Shown here one piece after another: positions 29,272 through 39,900 of a stretch of 47,153 bases of DNA (position 1 is its first letter; every line of letters starts with the position of its first letter). The notes beneath the pieces are model-generated. The model was not told where the DNA came from. It made no database searches and worked only from the letters and a program-made list of their open reading frames with translations. The DNA is from Sphingobacteriales bacterium (lineage in GTDB: Bacteria > Bacteroidota > Bacteroidia > Sphingobacteriales > Sphingobacteriaceae). A program made the position numbers and the translations under genes. The stretch is taken from NCBI GenBank assembly GCA_947505035.1, contig CANNIS010000002.1, positions 1-47,153 of the forward strand, written 5' to 3'.

Positions 29272-29810
29272 TTAAAATCGCGATTGTTGGACCAGAATCG
29301 ACCGGAAAGTCTACGCTGGCGGCCGCTTTAGCGCATTCTTTTAACACCCTTTGGGTAAAAGAGTTTGCCCGCGAATACTGCGAGCAATTAAATACTGATT
29401 GTACCCTAGCAGATGAATTGGCTATTTTTTATGGGCAATTAAAAGCAGAAAAAAAATGCATCGAAGATTTAATGGCGCTGGGTAATTCTCCTGCCATCTT
29501 GATTGCCGATACAACTATTTTAAATGTGAAAGTTTGGTGCGAACATGTTTTTGGAACTGCTCCTGAAATTGTCAAGCAAACTTGTGATACTAGAAAATAC
29601 GATCTTTATTTTTTAATGAAAGATGATATTCCTTGGGAAGAAGATCCACTTAGAAATTTCCCCAACCAAAGGCCTTACTTTTTTAAAGTATTCCAAAATG
29701 AACTAGAATCTAGAAAGGAAAATTATTTTATTATTGAAGGAGATTTTGACAATAGAATTACGCTAGCAAAAAAATATTTAAACGATTATATTTCTACGCT
29801 TCCGCTATAA
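29235..29810 (+). CDS. NadR-like ATPase/nicotinamide riboside kinase-type protein
   Basis: KIAIVGPESTGKSTLAAALAHSF...WVKEFAREYCE; DIPWEEDPLRNFPNQR; overlaps pnuC. Confidence 0.85.
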   Translation: MDDMEKTISHQLIKIAIVGPESTGKSTLAAALAHSFNTLWVKEFAREYCEQLNTDCTLADELAIFYGQLKAEKKCIEDLMALGNSPAILIADTTILNVKVWCEHVFGTAPEIVKQTCDTRKYDLYFLMKDDIPWEEDPLRNFPNQRPYFFKVFQNELESRKENYFIIEGDFDNRITLAKKYLNDYISTLPL

Positions 29811-30565
29811 ACTAGTACAGCAGGTCCTTTAAGGTATACCTCTGTAAATTTATTAGCTACATAATTAAAAGAGACTGCTAATTTTCCACCTAATGTTTCC
29901 ACCGAAATAGATTGTTCGTTGTTTAAATTGTTTGCATAGGCGTAAGCAATTGCAGCAGCAGTTACTCCGGTTCCACAAGATAAAGTTTCATCTTCTACAC
30001 CACGCTCGTAAGTTCTTACAAATAGATTGTCGGTTAACTTTTCTACAAAATTAACATTGATGCCAGCTTTAATAAACGCCTCCGAATTTCTTATTTTTTT
30101 ACCTTCTGCAAAAACAGGAAAATTTTTAATTTCATTTACAAACCGAATGTAATGAGGAGAGCCAGAATTTAAAGTTAGGGCATTTGTTAAACTATTAATA
30201 TCAGCAACATCAATCATTTTTAAGGAGACCAAATTTTCTGAAATTTTGGCATAGTGTGCGCCATCAACTGCCCAAAAATTAGTTTCGGTATCTATAATAT
30301 GTAAGAATTTTGCAAAATTAACCAAACACCTCCCGCCATTTCCACACATGCTGCTTTCGCCTCCATCTGCATTATAATAAACCATTTTAAAATCAAAATC
30401 AGGATGGTTTTCTAATAACATTAAGCCATCGGCACCAATACCAAACTTCCTGTCGCACAAGCTTTTAATTTGATTTTTTGTTAAAAAATCAAGCTCGTGT
30501 TGGCGATTATCAAAAATGATAAAGTCGTTTCCAGTGCCTTGGTATTTATAAAAAATGTATTTCAT
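29786..30565 (-). CDS. dapF: Diaminopimelate epimerase
   Basis: KYQGTGNDFIIFDNR; NADGGESSMCGNGGRC; ERGVEDETLSCGTGVTA. Confidence 0.96.
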   Translation of the reverse strand: MKYIFYKYQGTGNDFIIFDNRQHELDFLTKNQIKSLCDRKFGIGADGLMLLENHPDFDFKMVYYNADGGESSMCGNGGRCLVNFAKFLHIIDTETNFWAVDGAHYAKISENLVSLKMIDVADINSLTNALTLNSGSPHYIRFVNEIKNFPVFAEGKKIRNSEAFIKAGINVNFVEKLTDNLFVRTYERGVEDETLSCGTGVTAAAIAYAYANNLNNEQSISVETLGGKLAVSFNYVANKFTEVYLKGPAVLVYSGSVEI

Positions 30566-30581
30566 TTTAATTAAACAGCGC

Positions 30582-30603
30582 TTTGTAAAATAGTTTTTAC
30601 AAA
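30582..30603. repeat. Perfect inverted repeat upstream of dapF
   Basis: TTTGTAAAA-tagt-TTTTACAAA; overlaps minus-strand TAGTTTTG (plus CAAAACTA 30600-30607). Confidence 0.7.
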
Positions 30604-30688
30604 ACTACTGCAATTTATTGAATAATATTGACGTTCAAATGGCATTGATTTTGTAAGCATAAATCAAACATTCTAAATTAAATTTAAA

Positions 30689-32170
30689 ATGAAGACAAAA
30701 GTAATTTATTTATTATCGGCAGCCTTTTTAGGGGGTTTAGTGGCTTTGGGCGCTAATAACATATTTAGCGAAAATAAATCCTATAGTACGGAAGTGCAGC
30801 AAAAAGCACAATTTGCTAGCTTGCCAAGCTTTGTTTCTGCAGCAGATGGCAATACAGATTTTACGATTGCGGCGGCTAAAACAGTGCCTGCAGTTGTTCA
30901 TATTAAAGTTACACAAGAGCAACAGTCTGATGCGAATTATTTTGATCCATTTCGCGATTTTTTCGGAGAGGGTTATGGTGGTTTTAATTTTGGTCAAAGA
31001 GGACCTGCCGTTGGCTCTGGTTCTGGTGTAATTATTTCTTCAGATGGTTATATTGTTACCAATAACCATGTGGTAAAAGGAGCAGATAAAATTGAAGTGG
31101 TATTAAATGATCGCAGGTCTTATAAAGGCAAAATAATTGGGGTAGATCCTAATACCGATTTAGCACTGATTAAAATTGAGGCTACCAATTTACAATTTGT
31201 TACCTATGGAAATTCTGATAATGTAAAAATTGGTGAATGGGTTTTAGCAGTTGGCAATCCATTCAATTTAACTTCTACCGTAACGGCAGGTATTGTATCT
31301 GCTAAAGGAAGAAACATTAATATTATTGGAGAAAATGGCAGCACATCTGCATTTCCTATTGAATCATTTATTCAAACAGATGCGGCTGTAAACCCTGGAA
31401 ACAGTGGTGGTGCGCTTGTTAATACTAATGGTGAATTAATTGGGATTAATACAGCTATTGCGTCTCAAACGGGTACCTATGCTGGTTATGCATTTGCGGT
31501 TCCGGTTAATTTAGTGAAAAAAGTAATGGACGATTTATTAGAATTCGGAAAAGTACAACGCGCATTCTTAGGCGTACAGATTACCGAAATAAATTCTGAA
31601 GTAGCGAAAGAAAAAGGATTGAGTTCTACTAGTGGAATATATGTTGCCAAAGTAAATATCGAAAGTGCAGCTGAAGCTGCCGGTATTAAAGAAGGAGACG
31701 TGATTATTTCGGTGGCCGATGTTGCGGTGAATACCACTAGTGAATTAACAGAACAAGTAGGCAGACATAGACCAGGAGATAAAATAAATATTGAGTTGTT
31801 TCGTGGCGAAAAGAAAAAAACGATTGCAGTAATTTTAAGAGGCGCAGACAATACAACGGCTGCAAATAAAAAAGAGCAAATTAATTCGGAAACTGCTTTA
31901 GGTGCAGATTTTGCAGAACTTTCTGCTGCAGAAAAAAAGAATTTTAAAATCAATAATGGTATTAAAATTCAAAGTATTAAAGCAGGAAAATTTGCAGCAA
32001 GTGGCATTCGTCAAGGTTTTATCATTACCAGATTAAATAGTAAATCGGTAGATGCCGTTGCCGATGTTGACAATATCATTAATGGTTCAGAAAACAATAT
32101 GTTAACCGTAGAAGGCTTCTATCCACAGAGTCCTGGCAGTCGATATATTTATTCATTTAATATAAAATAA
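30689..32170 (+). CDS. DegP/HtrA-like S1C serine protease with PDZ domains
   Basis: VTNNHVVKGADKI, DLALIKI, NPGNSGGALVN catalytic motifs; LGVQITEI PDZ region. Confidence 0.95.
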   Translation: MKTKVIYLLSAAFLGGLVALGANNIFSENKSYSTEVQQKAQFASLPSFVSAADGNTDFTIAAAKTVPAVVHIKVTQEQQSDANYFDPFRDFFGEGYGGFNFGQRGPAVGSGSGVIISSDGYIVTNNHVVKGADKIEVVLNDRRSYKGKIIGVDPNTDLALIKIEATNLQFVTYGNSDNVKIGEWVLAVGNPFNLTSTVTAGIVSAKGRNINIIGENGSTSAFPIESFIQTDAAVNPGNSGGALVNTNGELIGINTAIASQTGTYAGYAFAVPVNLVKKVMDDLLEFGKVQRAFLGVQITEINSEVAKEKGLSSTSGIYVAKVNIESAAEAAGIKEGDVIISVADVAVNTTSELTEQVGRHRPGDKINIELFRGEKKKTIAVILRGADNTTAANKKEQINSETALGADFAELSAAEKKNFKINNGIKIQSIKAGKFAASGIRQGFIITRLNSKSVDAVADVDNIINGSENNMLTVEGFYPQSPGSRYIYSFNIK

Positions 32171-32188
32171 GAAGATTCCCTTAAAACA

Positions 32189-32221
32189 AAAAAAGGCTAT
32201 CAATCATTTGGTAGCCTTTTT
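32189..32221. terminator. Bidirectional intrinsic terminator
   Basis: aaaaaggcta-tcaatcatttgg-tagccttttt between convergent stops 32170 and 32220. Confidence 0.8.
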
Positions 32222-32831
32222 ATTTTTTTTCGATGGGGATTAATCTTCCGCCTTTATAAAAATATCTTTTATAATACCCTTCTCTTAGATCACTCATGAT
32301 TACTCCTTTTTGAGTAGAAGAGTGAATAAATTTATTATTTCCTAGGTAAACACCAACGTGAGAAATTTGACCTCTTGCAATATTAAAAAAAACTAAATCG
32401 CCTTCTTTTAATGCAGACTTTGCCACAGGATTACATTGCTTGTACATGCTTCTAGAATCTCGCGTTAAATTGATCTTATAAATTTCTTCCACTAGCATTT
32501 TGGTAAAGCCCGAACAATCGATTCCATTTTTAGTGCTACCACCAAATTGATAGGGCGTTCCAACCCAATTGTACATTAAATAATACAGATTTAAATTGCT
32601 AGTGGTATCTAGGTCGATGCCGGTTTTTTGGGAATGATATAAAAAGCGCAAAGTGTCTGGATCTAAAACATCTTGGTCCTTTTCTATTTTTCGAGGAATG
32701 CTATAGCTGCGTTTAACCGCTTTTTTTCGATGAGGTCTTTGCTTTTTTCTGGCTTGAACCGAAAAGCAAAGGGATAATACCAAAATAAGGGTTAGGAAGT
32801 ACTTCATTGGGTCCAAAAATACGCATTCCAA
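32220..32831 (-). CDS. NlpC/P60 family cysteine peptidase
   Basis: GIDCSGFTKMLVEEIY, ISHVGVYLGNNKFIHSS. Confidence 0.94.
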   Translation of the reverse strand: MECVFLDPMKYFLTLILVLSLCFSVQARKKQRPHRKKAVKRSYSIPRKIEKDQDVLDPDTLRFLYHSQKTGIDLDTTSNLNLYYLMYNWVGTPYQFGGSTKNGIDCSGFTKMLVEEIYKINLTRDSRSMYKQCNPVAKSALKEGDLVFFNIARGQISHVGVYLGNNKFIHSSTQKGVIMSDLREGYYKRYFYKGGRLIPIEKK

Positions 32832-33015
32832 ATAAAACAGCCTTTTTATTGCCTTAAGGCTTCCAAAAGCAACATTTTTAATAAAATAGGCTTTAAAAAT
32901 ATCGATAGTGTAACTAGTACATTAAGTATGGCGCAAAAGATTGCTATTGTGCTTCAAATGGGCCAAATTTCTCTATAAATAAATGGCTATTTATACGCTT
33001 TTTCAATTTTATTGA

Positions 33016-33023
33016 TAGATTTG
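33016..33023 (+). promoter_or_regulatory. -7 element TAGATTTG upstream of pdhA
   Basis: Exact TAnnTTTG match; would place the TSS after the annotated ORF start, so pdhA probably starts at 33050. Confidence 0.5.
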
Positions 33024-33049
33024 TGTTCTATTTTGAATTGATAAGAAAT

Positions 33050-34042
33050 ATGGCAACTAAAATTACAAAAGATACTTATTTAGCGTGGTACGAATCCATG
33101 TTATTGATGCGCAAGTTTGAAGAAAGAGCGGGTCAATTATATGGTCAACAAAAAATCAGAGGATTTTGCCATTTATATATTGGACAAGAAGCAGTAGTAG
33201 CAGGAGCAATGTCTGTGTTGCGCAAAGAAGACGGCATGATTACCGCATACAGAGATCATGCACACGCTGTTGCCAAAGGAATTACGGCTAATGCAGTAAT
33301 GGCAGAACTTTTCGGAAAAATAACAGGTTGTTCTAAAGGTAAAGGTGGTTCGATGCATATGTTTTCTAAGGAACATAATTTTTATGGTGGCCATGGAATT
33401 GTAGGTGGTCAAATGCCATTAGGTGCGGGTATTGCATTTGCAGAAAAGTATAAAGGCACAGATAATGTTTGTGTTTGTTATATGGGAGACGGCGCTGTTC
33501 GTCAAGGTGCATTAAACGAAACATTTAATATGGCCATGTTGTGGAAGTTGCCGGTAATTTTTGTTTGTGAAAACAACGGTTATGCAATGGGAACTTCTGT
33601 AGAGCGTACCACTAATTTATCGGATATTTATAAAATTGGTTTAGGTTTTGATATGCCTTCGGCACCAGTAGATGGTATGAGTTGCGAAGCAGTTCATGAA
33701 GCAATGGATATAGCGGTAGACCGCGCTCGTAAAGGAGATGGCCCTACATTCTTAGACATTAGAACTTATCGTTTTAAAGGACATTCTATGTCTGACCCAG
33801 CTAAATACCGTAGCAAAGAAGAAGTAGAAGAATACAAATCGAAAGATCCATTAGAACAAATACATGCAACTATAGTTGCTAAAAAATATGCAGATCAAAA
33901 ATGGTTTGATAGCATGGACGAAAAGATAAAAGCAATTGTAGAAGAATCGGTAACTTTTGCAGAAGAGTCGCCTTATCCAACTGCAGCAGAATTATATACC
34001 GACGTATACGTTCAAAATGATTACCCATACATTCGTGACTAA
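33050..34042 (+). CDS. pdhA: Pyruvate dehydrogenase E1 component alpha subunit
   Basis: MATKITKDTYLAWYESMLLMRKFEERAGQLY; GDGAVRQGALNETFNMAMLWKLPVIFVCENN TPP motif. ORF track start 33023 is probably 9 codons too long. Confidence 0.95.
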   Translation: MATKITKDTYLAWYESMLLMRKFEERAGQLYGQQKIRGFCHLYIGQEAVVAGAMSVLRKEDGMITAYRDHAHAVAKGITANAVMAELFGKITGCSKGKGGSMHMFSKEHNFYGGHGIVGGQMPLGAGIAFAEKYKGTDNVCVCYMGDGAVRQGALNETFNMAMLWKLPVIFVCENNGYAMGTSVERTTNLSDIYKIGLGFDMPSAPVDGMSCEAVHEAMDIAVDRARKGDGPTFLDIRTYRFKGHSMSDPAKYRSKEEVEEYKSKDPLEQIHATIVAKKYADQKWFDSMDEKIKAIVEESVTFAEESPYPTAAELYTDVYVQNDYPYIRD

Positions 34043-34083
34043 ATTATTATCATTAATAATTACCATACAAAAAAAATAAGCAT

Positions 34084-35319
34084 ATGGCTGAAGTAGTAAG
34101 AATGCCTAAAATGAGTGATACCATGACGGAAGGGGTATTAACTAAATGGCATAAAAAAGTTGGAGATAAAGTAAAATCTGGAGATTTGGTTGCAGAAGTG
34201 GAAACAGATAAAGCCACAATGGATTTCGAATCTTTTCAAGAAGGTACTATTTTATATATCGGAGTAGAAGAAGGAAAAGCAGTACCTGTTGATGCAATCA
34301 TTGCTGTACTAGGTAAAGAAGGAGAGGATTTTAAATCTTTACTTACCGAAAGCCCTGCAGCTGTAACAGCTGCACCGGTAGCAGCAGCAGCGCCTGCAGC
34401 AATTGTTGAAGCAAGTCCTGTAGCTCCCGTAGCTGCAGCACCAACGGTGATCAGCACATCTTCAGATGCGCGTGTAAAAGCTTCGCCACTTGCTAAAAAA
34501 ATTGCACAAGAAAAAGGAATTAATTTAAATCAAATTTCAGGGTCTGCCGAAAATGGACGCATCACAAAAAAAGATGTCGAAAACTTTAAAGGTGTAACAA
34601 GTATGCCAGCATTTGTTAGTGTAGAAAAATATACAGAAGTACCTGTTTCGCAAATGCGAAAAACCATTGCAAAAAGACTTTCTGAAAGTTTATTTACAGC
34701 GCCTCATTTTTATTTAAAAATGAATATCGAAATGAGTAGTGCAATGGAAGCAAGAAAAATTATCAATGATGTTGCTCCTGTAAAAATTTCTTTCAACGAC
34801 TTAGTTTTAAAAGCAGTTGCATTATCATTAAAACAACATCCAAAAGTAAATTCATCTTGGCTGGGTGATAAAATTAGATATAACGAACACGTTAACATAG
34901 GCGTTGCTGTTGCAGTTGAAGACGGTTTATTGGTTCCAGTAGTAAGATTTGCAGATGGTAAAGCATTGTCTCAAATTTCAACAGAAGTAAAAACTTTTGT
35001 TCAAAAAGCAAAAGATAAAAAATTACAACCTGCAGATTGGGAAGGCTCTACATTTACTATTTCTAATTTAGGCATGTTTGGTATCGATGATTTTACCGCC
35101 ATCATTAATACTCCCGATGCTTGTATTTTAGCAGTTGGTGGCATTCAAGAACAACCTGTTATAAAGAATGGACAAGTTGTTCCAGGAAATGTAATGAAGG
35201 TAACTTTGTCTTGCGACCATAGAGCGGTAGATGGTGCAACTGGTGCAGCATTTTTACAAACACTGAAACAATTTTTAGAAGAGCCCATGCGAATGCTGCT
35301 TCAATCAAATAATATTTAA
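34084..35319 (+). CDS. pdhC: Dihydrolipoamide acetyltransferase (PDH E2), single lipoyl domain
   Basis: VETDKATMDFES lipoyl site; A/P-rich linker; peripheral subunit-binding domain ASPLAKKIAQEKGINLNQISGS; DHRAVDGATGAAFL active site. Confidence 0.95.
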   Translation: MAEVVRMPKMSDTMTEGVLTKWHKKVGDKVKSGDLVAEVETDKATMDFESFQEGTILYIGVEEGKAVPVDAIIAVLGKEGEDFKSLLTESPAAVTAAPVAAAAPAAIVEASPVAPVAAAPTVISTSSDARVKASPLAKKIAQEKGINLNQISGSAENGRITKKDVENFKGVTSMPAFVSVEKYTEVPVSQMRKTIAKRLSESLFTAPHFYLKMNIEMSSAMEARKIINDVAPVKISFNDLVLKAVALSLKQHPKVNSSWLGDKIRYNEHVNIGVAVAVEDGLLVPVVRFADGKALSQISTEVKTFVQKAKDKKLQPADWEGSTFTISNLGMFGIDDFTAIINTPDACILAVGGIQEQPVIKNGQVVPGNVMKVTLSCDHRAVDGATGAAFLQTLKQFLEEPMRMLLQSNNI

Positions 35320-35349
35320 AAAAAGGCGCTTAAATAAAGCGCCTTTTTT
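35318..35349. terminator. Bidirectional intrinsic terminator
   Basis: aaaaaaggcgctt-aaata-aagcgcctttttt between convergent genes. Confidence 0.85.
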
Positions 35350-36542
35350 TATGATTCTAAAAGTTTGATTGCAGCATAGGCCATCAGTCCGGGCCCAATG
35401 TTTAATGCACTTTCGTCGATATCAAAATTTGGTGTGTGTACAGATGCCGTAATTCCTTTTAATTCATTTCTTGTGCCTAACCTATAAAAGCAAGCGGGTA
35501 CTTCTTGAGAATAATAAGCAAAATCTTCTGCCGCCATCCAAATATCTAATGCTACTACTTGTTCTTTTCCTAAATATTCTTCCGCAGCAAGTCGGGTAAT
35601 ATTGGTCGTGTTTTCTTCATTTACTAAAAATGGATAACCATTTTTTATTTCTATATCACAGGTTCCGCCCATGCTTTGCGCAATGCCTTGTGCAATTTCT
35701 TGGATTTTTATTTTCGCAGCTGCGCGCCAATTTTCATCTAGCGTTCTAAAAGTACCTTCCATTTTTACTTCGTTTGGTATTATATTGGTTGCGCCGTTTG
35801 CAATGACTTTACCAATCGATAACACAGACGGAGTTTTAGGATCTGCAACTCTACTCACAACTTGTTGTAAGGCAATAATAATTTGCGCAGCAATAAGCAC
35901 AGGATCTATATTTAAATGCGGCATTGCTCCATGTCCTCCTTTACCTTTTACGGTAAAATAAAGTTCATCGGTAGAAGCCATGTATTTTCCATTTCTGAAT
36001 CCAACTTTTCCTACTTCAATCAAGGGCATTACATGTTGTCCTAAAATATGATGTGGCACTGGATTTTTTAATACTCCTTCTTTAATCAACACACTTGCAC
36101 CGCCAGGTAGTTTTTCTTCGGCAGGTTGAAATATAAATTTTATACTACCTGCAAAATCTGCTTTGCATTCGTTCAAAATTTTAATACAGGTAAGTAACGA
36201 AGCCGTATGCACATCATGTCCGCAGGCGTGCATTACACCCGAAACGGTAGATTTATATGGCTTATCACTGATTTCTTGAATGGGCAATGCATCAATATCT
36301 GCTCTTAAAGCAATCACTTTTTCCGATGTTGCTTTTTCGCCAGTTAATAATACTATTACTCCGGTGATTCCCATTATTTGAAATGGAATCCCCCAATTTG
36401 TTAATTGGCTTTGAATAAACTTGGAGGTTTCGAACTCTTCAAAAGACAATTCAGGGTTTGCATGAATATGTTCCCGATACTTTATCGTTTCTGATAAGTA
36501 ATCGGCCGTTAATTTTTTAATTTTTGAAATAAGCATAAGCAA
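35349..36542 (-). CDS. M20 family amidohydrolase/metallopeptidase
   Basis: ALRADIDALPI; MHACGHDVHTASLL; FQPAEE; GKGGHGAMPH. Confidence 0.94.
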   Translation of the reverse strand: MLMLISKIKKLTADYLSETIKYREHIHANPELSFEEFETSKFIQSQLTNWGIPFQIMGITGVIVLLTGEKATSEKVIALRADIDALPIQEISDKPYKSTVSGVMHACGHDVHTASLLTCIKILNECKADFAGSIKFIFQPAEEKLPGGASVLIKEGVLKNPVPHHILGQHVMPLIEVGKVGFRNGKYMASTDELYFTVKGKGGHGAMPHLNIDPVLIAAQIIIALQQVVSRVADPKTPSVLSIGKVIANGATNIIPNEVKMEGTFRTLDENWRAAAKIKIQEIAQGIAQSMGGTCDIEIKNGYPFLVNEENTTNITRLAAEEYLGKEQVVALDIWMAAEDFAYYSQEVPACFYRLGTRNELKGITASVHTPNFDIDESALNIGPGLMAYAAIKLLES

Positions 36543-36558
36543 TAAATATTAATTCAGT

Positions 36559-36942
36559 TTATTTAGGAAATGCAATATCATCTTTCACAATAAATACTGC
36601 AGGAAAATCTTTAAGAATTATTTTTTGAAAATTACCAGCTGTAATTCGGTTTCTAAAGTCACCCACTCTTAATTTAAAATAAGGCTGTTGATAAATCAAG
36701 TAAGCGCTGTAATCTCCATAAAGACTGGTAAATCTTGCTTTAATTTCGGCGGCTTCGTTTCTATTACCACCAAAATATAATTGTAATCGATAACCGGCTA
36801 TAACTGGCTTTTCTTTATCTAGTGCTGTTTTTTTATTTAATATTTCTTCCACTTTCGGATTCATATTTATTTTTACGAGGCCATGTTGTGCAAAAACGCC
36901 CTTAGAAAATAAAAGAAAGAAAATTAAATAAGCTAATTTCAT
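36559..36942 (-). CDS. SPOR domain-containing exported protein
   Basis: Signal peptide; GYRLQLYFGGNRNEAAEIKARFTSLYGDYSAYLIYQQPYFKLRVGDF. Confidence 0.85.
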   Translation of the reverse strand: MKLAYLIFFLLFSKGVFAQHGLVKINMNPKVEEILNKKTALDKEKPVIAGYRLQLYFGGNRNEAAEIKARFTSLYGDYSAYLIYQQPYFKLRVGDFRNRITAGNFQKIILKDFPAVFIVKDDIAFPK

Positions 36943-39900
36943 TATTGTGCATTTATACCATGGCAGCTTTTATATTTTTTACCACTACCACAAGGGCAAG
37001 GATCATTTCTTCCTATTTTTTGATCAACTCTAACTGGTTGCGCTTTTGGTGCCTCAGCTTGAAGATCAGCTCCAGCAGTATTGCTAGCAGTATAGTTTGG
37101 TTTACTTAGTTTTAATTTACTTAAGTCTGATTTTAATGGCGCCCTAGCTTCTTTTACTTCTTCTGCATTTGTTTGTGATGGAATACTTCCACGATAAATA
37201 AAACTCATCACGTCTTTATTCACTACAGAAATCATTTGTTTGAATAATTCAAAAGATTCAAACTTATAAATTAGTAAAGGGTCTTTTTGTTCGTACACCG
37301 CGTTTTGAACAGATTGTTTTAATTCATCCATTTCGCGTAAATGCTCTTTCCAAGCTTCGTCGATTAATGCGAGCGATATTGATCTTTCGAAATCTTTGAC
37401 TAGTTCTTTTCCTTTTGTATCAAATGCTTTTTTCAAATTACTGGTAATTTGAATTTGTTTCGAACCATCTGAAAAAGGAACCACGATATTTTCAATCGTT
37501 TGACCTTTGCTTTCGTAAATATCTTTTAACACCGGCATGGTGCTTTCTGCTAATCTATTTGATTTGCGTTTGTAGAAAGAAGTTAGCTCTTGATATAAAT
37601 CATCTGCAATTTCATTTGATTTCTTGTTTAAGAAATCATTTTCATTGATATTAATATCTGCAGAAAACAATCGAATAATTTCTAATCTAAATCCTTCGAA
37701 ATTTCTTTCGTCTTGATATTGTATGGTTAACTCTTCACACAAATCAACAATCATATCGTCTAAATCTACATCTAGTCTTTCGCCAAACAAGGCATTTAAT
37801 CTTTTCTTGTAAATTACTGTTCTTTGCGAATTCATTACATCATCGTATTCTAATAAACGCTTACGAATGCCGAAGTTATTTTCTTCTACTTTCATTTGTG
37901 CGCGCTCAATAGATTTTGTAATCATGGAATGTTGAATCACTTCTCCTTCTTCTAATCCCATTCTATCCATTAAAGAAGCAATTCTTTGTGAGCCAAACAT
38001 GCGCATCAAATCATCTTCTAGAGAAACAAAGAATTGCGTAGTTCCAGGATCGCCTTGTCTTCCAGCTCTACCTCTTAATTGCCTGTCAACACGTCTAGAT
38101 TCGTGTCTTTCGGTACCAATAATAGCTAAACCTCCAGCGTCTTTTACACCTGGGCCTAATTTTATATCTGTTCCCCTGCCGGCCATGTTAGTGGCAATGG
38201 TTACGGTTCCGGCTAAACCTGCTTCTGCAACAATGTCTGCTTCGCGTTGATGTAATTTTGCATTCAACACATTGTGTTTGATGCCGCGTAATTTTAACAT
38301 TCTACTTAATAGTTCAGAAATTTCAACAGATGTTGTACCTACTAGCACGGGTCTTAAGTTTGCAGTTAAAGAAACAATTTCTTCTACAACGGCATTGTAT
38401 TTTTCTCTCTTGGTTTTATAAACTTTGTCTTCGCTATCTTTTCTAGCAATATTTCTATTGGTAGGAATTTCAATTACATCTAATTTATAAATTTCCCAAA
38501 ACTCACCAGATTCTGTTGTGGCGGTTCCGGTCATACCACAAAGTTTGTGGTACATTCTAAAATAATTCTGAAGGGTAATGGTCGCAAACGTTTGAGTGGC
38601 ATCTTCTACTTTTACGTTTTCTTTTGCTTCAATGGCTTGGTGAAGTCCGTCTGAGTAACGGCGACCTTCCATGATACGGCCTGTTTGCTCATCTACAATT
38701 TTAATTTTTCCACCATCAATTATATATTCAATATCTTTTTCGAAAAGGGTATAGGCTTTTAATAATTGATTAACAGAATGAATACGCTCCGATTTGATAG
38801 AGAAGTCGCGCATCAATTCATCTTTTCGTGTAATTTTTTCGGTATCGTTTAAAGTGGATTTTTCTAATTCTGCTAACTCGCTGCCAACATCTGGCAAAAT
38901 AAAGAAACTGGTATCTTCTCCGCTAGCTGTAATTAATTCAATTCCTTTTTCTGTTAACTCAATCGAATTATTTTTTTCATCAATCACAAAGAATAATTCG
39001 GCATCCACTTTTACCATTTCTTTTTGTTGATCTTGCATGTAAAAGTTTTCCGTTTTGGTGAGAATCTGTTTGTTCCCCGTTTCACTTAAAAACTTAATGA
39101 GTGCTTTACCTTTTGGTAAACCTCTATAACATCTTAACAATGCCAATCCGCCTTGCTCCGTTTTGTTTTCTGCAATTAATTTTTTTGCTTCTTGAATGGC
39201 GGTATTGATATAGCTTTTCTGTGCGTTTACCAACCTTTCAATTCTAGGTTTCAAATCGTAAAATTCGTGTTCGTTACCTCTTGGAATTGGCCCCGAAATA
39301 ATTAAGGGCGTTCTTGCATCATCAATTAATACAGAGTCAACCTCGTCTACCATGGCAAAGTGTAATTTTCTTTGCACTAATTCTTCTGGCGATCTCGCCA
39401 TGTTATCTCTTAAGTAGTCGAAGCCAAATTCGTTATTGGTACCAAATGTAATATCTGCTTGGTATGCCTTTCTTCTTTCTTCCGAATTGGGTTGGTGTTT
39501 ATCGATGCAATCTACGCTAATGCCATGGAACTCATAAATTGGTCCCATCCATTCACTGTCACGTCTTGCCAAATAATCATTCACGGTTACAATATGAACA
39601 CCTTTACCTGCTAATGCATTTAAATAGGCTGGTAAAGTGGCTACTAAAGTTTTTCCTTCTCCCGTTCCCATTTCAGAAATTTTTCCTTGATGTAAAACAA
39701 TACCACCAATAATTTGCACATCATAATGCACCATGTCCCATGTCATTGGGTTGCCGGCTGCTATCCAAGTGCTGTGGTGTTTAGCTTTATCTCCAATTAT
39801 TTCTACACTTCCTTTTGCTGCTGCTAAATCTTTATCCATTGCAGTTGCAGTTACTTCAATGAATTTATTTGTAGAAAATCTGCGAGCAGTTTCTTTAACA

